Source of the DNA: Sphingomonas sp. J315
Lineage (GTDB): Bacteria; Pseudomonadota; Alphaproteobacteria; Sphingomonadales; Sphingomonadaceae
Length of the DNA: 64,000 nt
Direction: 5' to 3'
Assembly: GCF_024666595.1 (NCBI RefSeq)
Contig: NZ_CP088296.1
Location: forward strand, 1,302,001 to 1,366,000
Position numbers and translations under genes: made by a program. Below the pieces are notes generated by a model. That model was not told where the DNA came from, did not search any database, and saw only the letters and a program-made list of their open reading frames with translations. Below are positions 36,405 to 45,588 of this stretch, piece after piece (the first letter of the stretch is position 1; each line of letters begins with the position of its first letter).

Positions 36405-37997
36405 ATGAAGCCGACTCGGAAGGAAAGGACTGAATTGGTTCGCCGCATGCAGGCCGCGCGCGGACGGCTCGGCCTGTCCTATGCGGCGCTGGGCGAGAGG
36501 GCAGGCGTCGATGCCAGCCAGGTGTCACGGATTTGCCGGGGCGAGTATGCAACCTTCAGTGACAGTGTCGTGCGGATCTGCACGGTGCTGGGCGAGCGGC
36601 TCCGGTCGGGTGACGCCGAACCGCTGCCCGCATTGCCCGCCGCGCGCCGCACGGATGCGGCCTGGGCGAAGCTTGAGCGCTCGGTGCGCAGTGCGTGGGA
36701 CGAGACTCCTGCCGGCGCTGAACGGCTGGCGAAGGTGATCGCCGCCGTGGGGGGAGATCGGCCGCCGCTAGCCCTCGGTACGTTCCAATCGGACCCAATT
36801 TTCCTGTGGCGGCGGCAGCACTTCCCGCCCATATGTCGCACGACCTCGGGGGAGGGTCGGCAGGGAGGCAAACTAGGCGTGAGGAAGGATCTGGCGGAGA
36901 GCCTTCTCGCGAAGATCATGGATTGGTCTGACGATGAGAAGGCGGCGGAGCGCGCCTATCTCGAGAGCTTCGCGAGCTACAAATATGATGAGTACCAGCA
37001 GTTCTCGCCCGGCCGGCGGTTCATCGAGAGTCTCGCCTTATGGCTCGGCCAGTTCGACCCCGGCGCTAACCGGCGCGCCGCCTATGACTTCGTCCGTCGC
37101 CGCCTGCTGTTCATCTCCAATAACGAGATGAACCATCTGGTCGAGCTGACCTTCCCTACGGTGGTCCGCCCGATCCTGATCTCCGACACAGCGCAGGCGC
37201 TCGGCGTCCATCCTTGCCGCGTGAAGGCGATCGTGCGCGAGACGGAGTATCGTAAGCGACTACGCCAGACGCTGGTGCTAGGGCTGAGTGACGGCGCGCG
37301 CACCGACTGGTTCCGGCGGGCCAACCCACAGGAAATGTCGAACGAGCAAGTATTCCATGCCTACGACGTGTCGGATGCGAAGACCGGCGGGATGGTCGAG
37401 GACCTGGGCAAGCATCTCGGCAAGATTCTGGGACGCGACGCCACGGCGGAGGAGGCGCGCTTCCGCTACGTGGTGCTGCTCGACGACTTCACCGGTAGCG
37501 GCACCAGCTTCATCCGCGAAGACGGCAAGGGAGGCTGGACGGGTAAGATCGCGAAGATCGTCGCCAATCTCATGACCGCGGGGAATTTGGGCGACGCGAT
37601 CGCCGACGAGGGCGTGAAGATCATCATCGTGCTCTACGTCGCAGCCGATCAGGCGATCGATCACATCGAGGAGCTATTGCCGAGTCTCGCCTTCGGGAAG
37701 GGCACGATCGCGTTCCACGTCATCCATAAGCTGGGCACGTCGACGCCGCTCGACGATGAACGCGACAAGGCCATCCTGAGCTTGGTCGGGGACGAGCGGT
37801 ATTTCGACGACGACGCCGACGACGAGCACTCGAAAGTCGGAAAGGCGAGCAAGCAGTTTGGCTTCGCCGGATGTCGGTTGCCCTTGGTACTCGCTCACAA
37901 CACGCCGAACAACTCGGTGTACCTGCTCTGGGCAGAGGAGGATCAGCGCGTGCTCGGCCTCTTCCCGCGCGTCAGCCGTCACCGGAAGCTTCAGTAG
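36393..37997 (+). CDS. HTH-phosphoribosyltransferase fusion (PRTase-CE-like)
   Basis: A 534-residue protein. Residues 10-70 form a Cro/C1-type helix-turn-helix (LSYAALGERAGVDASQVSRI). Residues 130-162 are a low-complexity linker ending at an in-frame GTG (36879) after GGGAGG, a possible internal start. The rest is a PRTase-like domain with the PRPP loop YVVLLDDFTGSGTSFI near residues 359-374. I believe this is the PRTase-CE type found in predicted conflict systems with an ORC-CDC6-like ATPase, which is exactly the next gene. It may sense or transfer phosphoribosyl groups; no substrate is known. First gene of a three-gene operon. Confidence 0.78.
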   Translation: MQIYMKPTRKERTELVRRMQAARGRLGLSYAALGERAGVDASQVSRICRGEYATFSDSVVRICTVLGERLRSGDAEPLPALPAARRTDAAWAKLERSVRSAWDETPAGAERLAKVIAAVGGDRPPLALGTFQSDPIFLWRRQHFPPICRTTSGEGRQGGKLGVRKDLAESLLAKIMDWSDDEKAAERAYLESFASYKYDEYQQFSPGRRFIESLALWLGQFDPGANRRAAYDFVRRRLLFISNNEMNHLVELTFPTVVRPILISDTAQALGVHPCRVKAIVRETEYRKRLRQTLVLGLSDGARTDWFRRANPQEMSNEQVFHAYDVSDAKTGGMVEDLGKHLGKILGRDATAEEARFRYVVLLDDFTGSGTSFIREDGKGGWTGKIAKIVANLMTAGNLGDAIADEGVKIIIVLYVAADQAIDHIEELLPSLAFGKGTIAFHVIHKLGTSTPLDDERDKAILSLVGDERYFDDDADDEHSKVGKASKQFGFAGCRLPLVLAHNTPNNSVYLLWAEEDQRVLGLFPRVSRHRKLQ

Positions 37998-37999
37998 CC

Positions 38000-39910
38000 G
38001 TGAGAAACCCTTTTCGCATTCGCGCTTCCCAGCGCTCGACCAGCGACGATGAGTTCGTGCGCCTGTTCGGCGCGGGCGCGCTCGACGTAATCCAGTCGTT
38101 CGACGACCCTTGGGGCGGCCTTGTCTTCCTGCGCAGCGCGCCAGGCGGGGGCAAGACCACCTTCCTGCGCATCCTTACGCCGCGCCCCTTGAAGCTTACC
38201 CATGCGATCGCCGAGACCAATCAGCAGGTTAAGGCGACGCGTGACGCACTCCGCGACGTGGGCGCGTTGGGGGCCGATGGCCCCCAGTTGCTCGGAGCGA
38301 TGGTGGTGTTCACCACCGAGTACAAAGAGCTGGCTGCCTTCGATCGTGGCAATACGCTGTTCCGTGAGCTGCTCAACTCGCGAATTGTGGTGGCGACTCT
38401 GCGGTCGGTGGTGGAGCGCGCCGAGCGGCGGTTCCCCGATAACCTGGACGAATTCACCTTCGAGTGGCAGCCAGATTCCGACGCGACGATCCCGGGGCGG
38501 GCGAACGGCCGCGAGCTGTTCGAGTGGGCTTCGCGCATCGAGCGCGGCTTCTACAATCGACTCGACGAGCTGGATGCCCCCACGCCAATCGACGGCGGCC
38601 ATTCGCGCCTCGACGGCCTCAAATGGTTCGCTCAATCTCGCATCAGTAGCGCCAAAGGCGTGATCGAGGCGAAGCGTGTGCTGCTGATGGACGAGCTGCA
38701 AACGCTCGCGCCTGCGCAGCGCGGCAGCCTGATCGAATTCGTGACCAACGCCCGCGAGCAGTGCGGCGTGTGGATCGCTGAGCGGCTGGAGGCGCTGACG
38801 CACAAGGATTTGCTGTCGGAAGGGGCGCTCAAGAAGCGCGACTACGATACCGTGATCCAGCTCGAGGACCGCTGGTCCGGTTCAAAGATCAAGCCCTACA
38901 CCAGGTTCGTCGAATCAATCGCCAACTTGCGGGCCGCGCGCGCTGATGGCTTCCAAGGCCGTGAGCTCTTCCCCCTGATAGGCGAGACAGATGACGTGTC
39001 GTCGCTCGAGGAAGCGCTGGTCATGCGCAGCGCCGAGATCGAGGCCGAGATCATCCGAGCCGGCGGTGCGGGCAACCGCTACTCGGCATGGCTCGAGGCA
39101 ACGCGCGGCATGCCGGGCAACGCTATGGAGCGCGCCATCCAATGGCGGCTGCTGCAGATCTTGGTCATTCGCGACCTGCGCAAGGCGCAGTCGGCGTTCG
39201 ACTTCGACGCGCTGACCGTGGATGAGTTCGACGACCGCTCGGGCAGCGGCACCGACCGGGCGGCGGAGCACTTCCTGCGAACCGAGGTGAAGGCACCGAT
39301 CTACTTCGGCCGTGAGGTACTGAGTGTGGTCTCAACTTCGAATGTCGATCAGTACCTCGAGGTGGCGGGCGCGCTGTTCGAGGAGATTTCGGCCAAGATC
39401 CGCTTCCGCCGCGATCAGCTGGTGCCCCTATCGGCCGAGCGCCAGGATGCGCTCGTACGCGGCGTGGCGCAGGAGCGTTGGGAGGACATCATCCGTCGCC
39501 TCCCCCGCGGGATCGAGGCGCGACGGCTGCTCGAGGCGATCGGACAGTTCTGTCGCCAACAGACGTTTCGACCCAGCGCTCCGTACGCGCCCGGCGTGAC
39601 CGGGATTGCGATCACGATGGCGGACCGCAAAATCCTGATCGACAGCGATGAGGACGAAATCGCGCATTTCCTGCGGCTGCGTGACGTGATGACGTCTCTA
39701 GTGGCGCACAACCTGCTGGTGCCGCGGCTCGACCACCGCAACAACAATCGCGAGTACGTGGTCTTCTATCTGAACCGTCTGCTGTGCGTGCATTTCGGGC
39801 TGCCGCTGGGCTATGGGGGGTGGCGCGCCCAGACGCTGCGGGATTTGCTCTTCTGGCAGGAGAAGGGCGCAAACGCGGTTGCGGTCGTGGAGGAGGCAAC
39901 CCTTGTCTGA
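38000..39910 (+). CDS. ORC/CDC6-like AAA ATPase of a predicted conflict system
   Basis: A 636-residue P-loop ATPase. Walker A is APGGGKTTF (about 47-55) and Walker B is RVLLMDELQ (about 226-234). An N-terminal DDEFVRLFGAGAL and a helical C-terminal half, likely with a winged-helix part near IRRLPRGIEARRLLEAI, complete it. The GTG start comes two bases after the PRTase stop, and its end overlaps the next gene by eight bases, so all three proteins are probably made together. Relatives pair with PRTase-CE proteins; a role in detecting invader or stress signals is inferred. Confidence 0.78.
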   Translation: MRNPFRIRASQRSTSDDEFVRLFGAGALDVIQSFDDPWGGLVFLRSAPGGGKTTFLRILTPRPLKLTHAIAETNQQVKATRDALRDVGALGADGPQLLGAMVVFTTEYKELAAFDRGNTLFRELLNSRIVVATLRSVVERAERRFPDNLDEFTFEWQPDSDATIPGRANGRELFEWASRIERGFYNRLDELDAPTPIDGGHSRLDGLKWFAQSRISSAKGVIEAKRVLLMDELQTLAPAQRGSLIEFVTNAREQCGVWIAERLEALTHKDLLSEGALKKRDYDTVIQLEDRWSGSKIKPYTRFVESIANLRAARADGFQGRELFPLIGETDDVSSLEEALVMRSAEIEAEIIRAGGAGNRYSAWLEATRGMPGNAMERAIQWRLLQILVIRDLRKAQSAFDFDALTVDEFDDRSGSGTDRAAEHFLRTEVKAPIYFGREVLSVVSTSNVDQYLEVAGALFEEISAKIRFRRDQLVPLSAERQDALVRGVAQERWEDIIRRLPRGIEARRLLEAIGQFCRQQTFRPSAPYAPGVTGIAITMADRKILIDSDEDEIAHFLRLRDVMTSLVAHNLLVPRLDHRNNNREYVVFYLNRLLCVHFGLPLGYGGWRAQTLRDLLFWQEKGANAVAVVEEATLV

Positions 39911-41105
39911 CCGAGTCGTGGCGATGCGCTGGGATCCCTACTCACTGACGGCCGATGCCGACTTTGAGCCATTTTGGAGCGACCGGCTGAACGGCGGTGG
40001 ACGCAGGTTGCTGCTAATCCTCGGGCGCGGGTTCGACGTCCGGACGCTAGCGGCCGCGCGTCGCTTGCACGCGCTCGGCGCCGACATCCGGGTGTGGCAG
40101 CTGGCGTTCGACAACGGCTTAGGCGACAGCGCCGTGCGGTCCGCGAAGACGACGGAGAACCACGAGGGTCTCCTCGAACTGTTTGGCGAGGATCGGGTGA
40201 AAGTTGTCCCGATCGAGATCGGCGGGCCATCGGGGGCGGCGGTTACGCCGCTGAATACGCAGACGGCCCTACAAGGTGCAGGTGATCCGTTGGAGTTCGA
40301 CGACATCGTGGTCGACATCAGCGCCATGCCGCGCATGGTCGCGATGACAGCGGTAAGCGTTCTGCTGCACAGGCTGGACAAGGTTGCCAAGGCCGGCGGC
40401 GCGAGCGTCAACCTCCACGTAACGATCGCCGAGAGTGTGTCGGCTGATGTTGGCGCCGCAAAGGGCAGCCTCCGCGACAATGTATCGTTTGTCCGCGGCT
40501 TCTCGGGGCATCTTGAGGAGCAGACGACGCAGAATTGGCCACGTGTCTGGTTCCCAGTCCTGGGCGAGGGGCAGAAAGATCGCCTCAGCCTGATTCAGGA
40601 GTTGCTTGATCCGGACGAAATCTGTCCGGTCATCCCATTTCCGACCAAGAAGCCCCGGCGCGGCGATGAGGTGGTGGGCGAACATCGCGAGACGCTGTTC
40701 GACGACTTCCTGATCGAGCCAGCCAACATCCTGCTCGCCAGCGAGTATAACCCGTTCGAGGCGTACAAGCAGATCTACACCGCGATGGATCAATACAAGC
40801 GGGCGCTTAGCACGATGGGAGGCTGCAAACTGTTCGTGTCGCCGCTGTCGTCCAAGCTGCTGTCGATCGGCGTCCTGCTAGCGTGCTATGATCATCGCTA
40901 CGGATCGGGCTCGAACGACGACTTCGACGTTGGCATCCCATATGTCGAAACGGCGGTCTACGGCGATCCCGATCAAGCCGGCACCGTCGGGTTCGAGCTG
41001 CACTCGATGTGGATTCGAGGCGATTGGGAGGAGGCGCTCTCGGCCCCTATCGTCGCCGATGGCGATGAACAGGGCCGGCCCGACAAGCCGCCCGTGCCGA
41101 ACTGA
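39903..41105 (+). CDS. Unknown third component of the PRTase-ATPase operon
   Basis: A 400-residue protein with no family I can name. The start is a TTG after GGAGGAGG inside the ATPase gene; ATG at 39924 is an alternative. The N-terminal half looks Rossmann-like (RRLLLILGRGFDVRTLAAAR), and FDDIVVDISAMPRMVAMTA near residues 130-150 recalls the strand-turn of CARF-type ligand folds, a weak resemblance only. No nuclease, membrane or protease motif is visible. As the last gene of the operon it could be the ligand sensor or the effector. Confidence 0.6.
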   Translation: MSDRVVAMRWDPYSLTADADFEPFWSDRLNGGGRRLLLILGRGFDVRTLAAARRLHALGADIRVWQLAFDNGLGDSAVRSAKTTENHEGLLELFGEDRVKVVPIEIGGPSGAAVTPLNTQTALQGAGDPLEFDDIVVDISAMPRMVAMTAVSVLLHRLDKVAKAGGASVNLHVTIAESVSADVGAAKGSLRDNVSFVRGFSGHLEEQTTQNWPRVWFPVLGEGQKDRLSLIQELLDPDEICPVIPFPTKKPRRGDEVVGEHRETLFDDFLIEPANILLASEYNPFEAYKQIYTAMDQYKRALSTMGGCKLFVSPLSSKLLSIGVLLACYDHRYGSGSNDDFDVGIPYVETAVYGDPDQAGTVGFELHSMWIRGDWEEALSAPIVADGDEQGRPDKPPVPN

Positions 41106-41352
41106 ATTGCTGCTTCCTGCGATCTACCGAAGCGTCCCTATTGCCGATAGGATCGTGAAGCGCATCTTCGCCGGAGAAGCGACAGCGGCAACGTGAGCGA
41201 GGAAGATTTCGTCTTTTAACCAGTGGGTTTGTTCTCCCCTTTCCCGACGACGGATTTGACGGGGTGATCTATCGGCCATGCTGATCGATAGTCCGTTATC
41301 GCCTTCTAGAAGCCGATAGCGGATCGGCCGCTTGCGGCCCAGCTCCAGACGT

Positions 41353-42252
41353 TCAACGAGATTTCAAACAAGCTTCACAGGCCTCTTGGATAAGGTCTCG
41401 GAGAATCCCTACCCGCTCGATCAGCCAACCGAGTTCCTCGGGCGTGATCTTGTAGTGCGGCGAATAGCGCGCATCGACATAGGCTCGCCGCAGTAGCTCG
41501 AAGCAACGCTGATTGAATCGGCTATCGCGCGGCCATGCGGACGCGAGGCTGCCGTCGAGTTCCTCACACAGATTGCGCAGGAAATTCAGCTTGTGTGACT
41601 TTGGGCTGTAGAGGCGCTGAACCAAGAGGAAGCAGTGGTAGAAGCGCTCGGCCGCCTGGTGAAGGTTGAACGCGGCCTCATTCGGGGAGCCATCGTTCGA
41701 ATAGAACTGCGCCCCGCGTAGGAACGCCTCCGCACTCGGAAACCACTTGTCGAAATAGCCCTGCGCCTCTGTCCGAGCAGCTTCTTTCGTTAGTGGCTCT
41801 GGCGTTGCGAACGGATGATCGGGCGCTTCGTAGAGCGCGATCCCGTCGCGCACGATGTCGATGAAGAAATAGCGCCCGTGCTTGAGCTGCTTATTCACGT
41901 CGGTGAGGCTGTGAACGATGAAACTCGCCTGCGTCGCCAGCCGCTTGGTCACGACATAGTCGCGCACGAGACGGTCCTCGGCCGCCGTCCAGTAATCGGC
42001 GACCTCGGCAAGCTCGTCGTGGTTGACGACGACCAGCAGATCGTAATCGGAGAAATATCCGCCGACCGGGTCCTCGACCCAGTCGCCGCGGGCATAGGAG
42101 CCGAACAGGATCACCTTGAGAAGGCGCCCCGCTTTGCGGTGCGGCGCGTTGCGCCCGGCGAGCGCGTCCTCAAATTCCTCGAAGAGCACGCGCACGACAT
42201 GCTCGAGTTCACGCTTCTTGCGGTCGGGAAGGTGGTTCAGCTCAGTACGCAT
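41353..42252 (-). CDS. MNT nucleotidyltransferase-HEPN fusion protein
   Basis: A 299-residue fusion of a minimal nucleotidyltransferase (GSYARGDW, 51-58; SDYDLL, 68-73) and a C-terminal HEPN domain (LHQAAERFYHCFLLV; YVDARYSPHYKIT). In two-gene MNT-HEPN systems the first part AMPylates and silences the HEPN RNase; this single-chain form is common in alphaproteobacteria. The MNT loop and acids look intact; the HEPN RX4-6H motif is not clear-cut, so RNase activity is uncertain. It faces the PRTase operon and likely has a separate role. Confidence 0.88.
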   Translation of the reverse strand: MRTELNHLPDRKKRELEHVVRVLFEEFEDALAGRNAPHRKAGRLLKVILFGSYARGDWVEDPVGGYFSDYDLLVVVNHDELAEVADYWTAAEDRLVRDYVVTKRLATQASFIVHSLTDVNKQLKHGRYFFIDIVRDGIALYEAPDHPFATPEPLTKEAARTEAQGYFDKWFPSAEAFLRGAQFYSNDGSPNEAAFNLHQAAERFYHCFLLVQRLYSPKSHKLNFLRNLCEELDGSLASAWPRDSRFNQRCFELLRRAYVDARYSPHYKITPEELGWLIERVGILRDLIQEACEACLKSR

Positions 42253-42340
42253 GCTGAAATCAGATTCGCAGGTTTGCCTGTCGATGCAAGCCGTTCGGCC
42301 GATAATGGGATCGGCGCCCGGTGTCCGGCAGCCAATTCTA

Positions 42341-43139
42341 TTACGCGCCGGAACCTCGCAATAGATTCCTATAGCCTCCCGCGATCAACGCGCGTGTTGT
42401 TGCCGTCAGCCGCTGGACACGCAGACGCAGATAGTCGCTGCGACCGCGCCAATCGCGGTCCACAGTCTCGATCCCGAACAGGGCCGCAGCGATCTCGCGC
42501 TGGCTTGCGCCTTGGGTGAGCCCGTCATGCGTCCGCAACAGCATGATCCACCGCTCCGCGCGGCGCTCGACCGAGAACAGCTCGGCAGGCATGCGACCGA
42601 GCCGCCATAGGCCGGCAAGACGTCGCAGGGTAAGGAGTTGCGGCTCCAGCCGCGCAAACCCCGCGAGCGCATAGCGCAACCGGACCGGCCCCTCGCTCAA
42701 TGTACCGCTTCGCACATGCAGGCGGATCGACCGCCCGCCCTGACGTAACAGCAATTCCTCGCCTCCTCTCTCGCACCCGAGAAGCAGCGCTTCGACACCA
42801 GTGCAGCGGATGTCGAGCGCATAGGGATCCCTTGCATCGGCGGGGATTGCATCGACGCTCACCACCGCGTCATGGAGTCCGGGCAGCCAGAACAGCGGAG
42901 CGATCGAGGCAGGCTGTTCAGCCGGAAGCGCGAAAGCTTAAGCCCCAGCTCGGTCCGTGGCCCGGTGGGGCTTCGATCCGCAGATATCCTGCAGCCGGCA
43001 CGCTGACGCCTGAAGCATCCGCCGCCTCGCTGCGATAGCGCGAATTGCGCCGAAGCAGCTCCCAGGCAAAGCCGGCACGATCGAGATCGCGCACGTAACG
43101 ATAGGGGTCGGGCTCACGCCACTCGCTCGAGAAGGTCAT
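42341..43139 (-). pseudogene. DUF2285-type protein of integrative elements, frameshifted
   Basis: The N-terminal part (EWREPDPYRYVRDLDRAGFA) starts at an ATG after GGAGG, and the C-terminal part ends GGYRNLLRGSGA, both typical of the single DUF2285/transcriptional-regulator-domain protein found in sphingomonad integrative elements. A one-base shift near 42933 breaks it: the frame ends after SWGLSFRASG, while the continuation ALPAEQPASIAPLF lies in another frame. Dropping one A of an AAA run (plus strand) would rejoin them as SWGLSFALPAEQ. It may be a true relic of a mobile element, as no integrase or conjugation gene remains nearby. Confidence 0.7.
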
Positions 43140-43942
43140 CGCATTGGCCTCCATGTCCCCCGAGGGCAAAGGGACCAGAAGCACGAGCGGGTGTCCGCAA
43201 TTGCCGCGGCGCGACTCGATCAGGCGCAACCCTCCGCAATATTTTTGCAGATAGTCCGCAAGATTTTGCCGAGAATCACTCAGTTCCTTGCGGACCAATC
43301 GTTACGCAAGGCGCTTTCCACCCCACACGACGCCTGTGTTCACAGCTCTGTCCGGCAACGATTCGCGATCATTGATGGAGACTGTGCCGCCAGCACATCC
43401 GCATTTGCACCGGATCGAGCAGCGGCGCACGTTCAGCGGCGATGTCATTGGAACCGGCGATGCGGCGTGCGGATAGAATCAGAGCGGAGCGTGAGTGCTT
43501 TCGATTGGCCGCGCCGCGATCGTCATGGCGGGCCGCCCACGCGTTGCCCTCGGCCCGACCTTTTCCTACCAACACGTCTGCCGGGTGCCGTGAAATAGGA
43601 TCCGTCCTTAAGCCCGGGGTGCCGCCCAAGCGGCAGGGCATGGGACGAATGCAAATAGCGGGCCTCTCGCACAGAGGTTTCCAACACCCGGCCCCTCCAT
43701 TCCCCGCCCCTTGCGCGCGAGTCCATGATGTTCCAGCATGGGCGCGCCGCCGAAGAACCGGCGGCAGGGGCGTGGAAACCCCTGTGCGTGACGCAACATC
43801 GCATCCCACGGCGACGCGCCGTCGGCTGCCCGTTGCCGATGCGGTGGTGCTGATGGCGCCGCCGGGCTTGTCCTGTGCAGGGCTTCCGACCGGGCTGGTT
43901 CTTCCCTCCCCGCCCCTTCCCATCCGGGGAAGGAACGAAGCG
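43140..43942. other. Gene-poor junction with an imperfect inverted repeat
   Basis: About 800 bp between the DUF2285 relic and fecI-like gene. No coding frame has a ribosome site or family; long frames across it are extensions of fecI. CGCACAGAGGTTTCC (43668-43682) and GGAAACCCCTGTGCG (43774-43788) pair with one mismatch 91 bp apart, possibly remnants of a mobile element end or a regulatory fold. Confidence 0.4.
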
Positions 43943-44479
43943 ATGCCGGACACCGGTCCGAAGACAATAGTGAAGATCACGGTCCACGAGCGACGCGAAC
44001 CGCGGCCATCGGAGCAACTCTATCGGCGCCATGCCGGCTGGTTGGGCAAAATCCTGGCGCTGCGGTTCAAAGCGAGCGCTCTCGACGTCGATGATCTTGT
44101 CCAGGAAACCTATCTGCGCGCGGCGCGCTACGGCGATGTCGAGGAACGTGGCCATCCGCGCGCGCTACTGCTCCAGATTGCGATCAATCTCGCACGCGAC
44201 CAGTTGCGCCGGCGGGTGGTACGCGGCGGTCTGTCGATACCCCTCGATGAAGCCGGCGAAGCCGAGCTCGGAACCCAAGCGCCCGACCAGCACTATCAGC
44301 TCGAACTCAAGCAAGCAGTGCTCGCCTTGCCGCCGCGCTTTCGTCACGTGTTCGTCTTGAGTCGGTTCAGCGGGCTCACCTATGATGAGATCGCGAGCCA
44401 TCTCGGCATCTCGGTCAAGACTGTTGAGTGGCGAATGAGTAAGGCGTTGGCAATATGCGCGGCCAGGCTGCGTGACTGA
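43943..44479 (+). CDS. ECF RNA polymerase sigma factor, FecI type
   Basis: A 178-residue sigma-70 family factor. Region 2 is LYRRHAGWLGKILALRF...LDVDDLVQETYLRAA, and region 4 is LPPRFRHVFVLSRFSGLTYDEIASHLGISVKTVEWRM. GGGGAAGGAACG precedes the ATG. In the FecI type, it is released by FecR when a TonB receptor binds its ligand. The following fecR-like and STN-receptor genes fit this; the target is likely the lasso import and isopeptidase genes downstream. Confidence 0.92.
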   Translation: MPDTGPKTIVKITVHERREPRPSEQLYRRHAGWLGKILALRFKASALDVDDLVQETYLRAARYGDVEERGHPRALLLQIAINLARDQLRRRVVRGGLSIPLDEAGEAELGTQAPDQHYQLELKQAVLALPPRFRHVFVLSRFSGLTYDEIASHLGISVKTVEWRMSKALAICAARLRD

Positions 44480-44492
44480 AAGGCAAGGCGCC

Positions 44493-45482
44493 ATGAATCG
44501 CGGCAGCGAAGCAGAGGGTGAGGCGGCCGCGCGCTGGCTGGCCCGGCTCAACGCGCGTTCAGTTACAACCGACGAGCTCGATCGTTTTTATGCGTGGCGG
44601 CGCGACCCCGCGAACGCCGCGGCCTATGCCCGTGTCGAACGCGTTTGGCGCGAGGCGCATCGTCTGGAATCCGACCCCACGATCGCCACGGCGGTGGATG
44701 AGGCGCTCGAGCGCCCTCAGCAGCGAGGCTTCTTGGCAGGGCTCGTCCGCCGCCGGCTACTAGTCGCCGGCCTGACTGCGATACCGGTGGCGGTGACCGG
44801 CGTAGCGGCTTGGTGGACGTTCGGTCAGGCCGAAGTGCATGAGACGGTGCGCGGCGAACGGCTCGCGTTCGCGCTTGCCGATGGGACACAGGTGCAGCTC
44901 AACACCGACAGCCGGATCCGCGTGAGCTTCAGCGACGGTCAACGCGTGGTCGAACTCGAGCGCGGCGAGGCTTTGTTCGCGGTCAAGCGTGACCCTGCCC
45001 GACCCTTTATCGTCGAAGCCGGCACACAGTCGGTGCGGGCGCTCGGCACCAGCTTCTCGACCCGCCGTTCGGACGATGCGCTCAGGGTCGTTCTGATCGA
45101 AGGCCAAGTCGCGGTGAACAGCACTGGATCGGCAGAAGTGAAGCTCACCCGCTCCGGCGGAGCGGCCGTGGCACGCCCGGGAAAGCCGATCGTGCCCGGG
45201 ATGACCGATCCGGCAGCGGCAACGGCGTGGACCCGCGGCAAGCTGCTCTTTCGGCAGACGCCGCTTGCCAGCGCGGTTAGCGAGGTCAATCGCTACTCGG
45301 CGCGTCGTATCGTGCTTGGCAGCCAGGCGCTCGGCGCTCGGCGCGTCGATGGCAATTTCGAGATCGGCGACAGCGAGAGTTTCGTCGCCGCGGTGACGAC
45401 GATCTTCGATCTTAGCGTCCGCACGCAAGACACCGACATCATTCTCGAACCGCGGCCGGCAGGTGACGCGAAAAAAAGTTGA
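44493..45482 (+). CDS. FecR-family anti-sigma/sigma regulator
   Basis: A 329-residue inner-membrane regulator. The cytoplasmic N-terminus has ARWLARLNA and FYAWRRDPANAAAYARVERVW, a single transmembrane helix lies near VAGLTAIPVAVTGVAAWWTF (about 89-108), and the periplasmic FecR domain includes RGERLAFALADGTQVQLN and FSDGQRVVELERGEALF, then a C-terminal STN-contact part. It senses the ligand-bound TonB receptor and switches the FecI-type sigma factor. ATG after AAGGCAAGGCGCC is chosen over a GTG overlapping the fecI end. Confidence 0.92.
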   Translation: MNRGSEAEGEAAARWLARLNARSVTTDELDRFYAWRRDPANAAAYARVERVWREAHRLESDPTIATAVDEALERPQQRGFLAGLVRRRLLVAGLTAIPVAVTGVAAWWTFGQAEVHETVRGERLAFALADGTQVQLNTDSRIRVSFSDGQRVVELERGEALFAVKRDPARPFIVEAGTQSVRALGTSFSTRRSDDALRVVLIEGQVAVNSTGSAEVKLTRSGGAAVARPGKPIVPGMTDPAAATAWTRGKLLFRQTPLASAVSEVNRYSARRIVLGSQALGARRVDGNFEIGDSESFVAAVTTIFDLSVRTQDTDIILEPRPAGDAKKS

Positions 45483-45588
45483 GCCCGTAGTTAGGGTCCC
45501 CCCCCCTCCAGCCCCGTTTCCCCATCGACGCCGGGATATCCGGCGCGACGGATCGCCGGAAACACCGGCGCCGAGCGGGGAGCGGGAT

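Noticed and set aside
43442..43942. A 167-codon N-terminal extension of the FecI-type factor
   Set aside because: Sigma factors of this type start near MPDTGPK, where a ribosome site is present; the extension is Pro/Arg-rich and has no domain.
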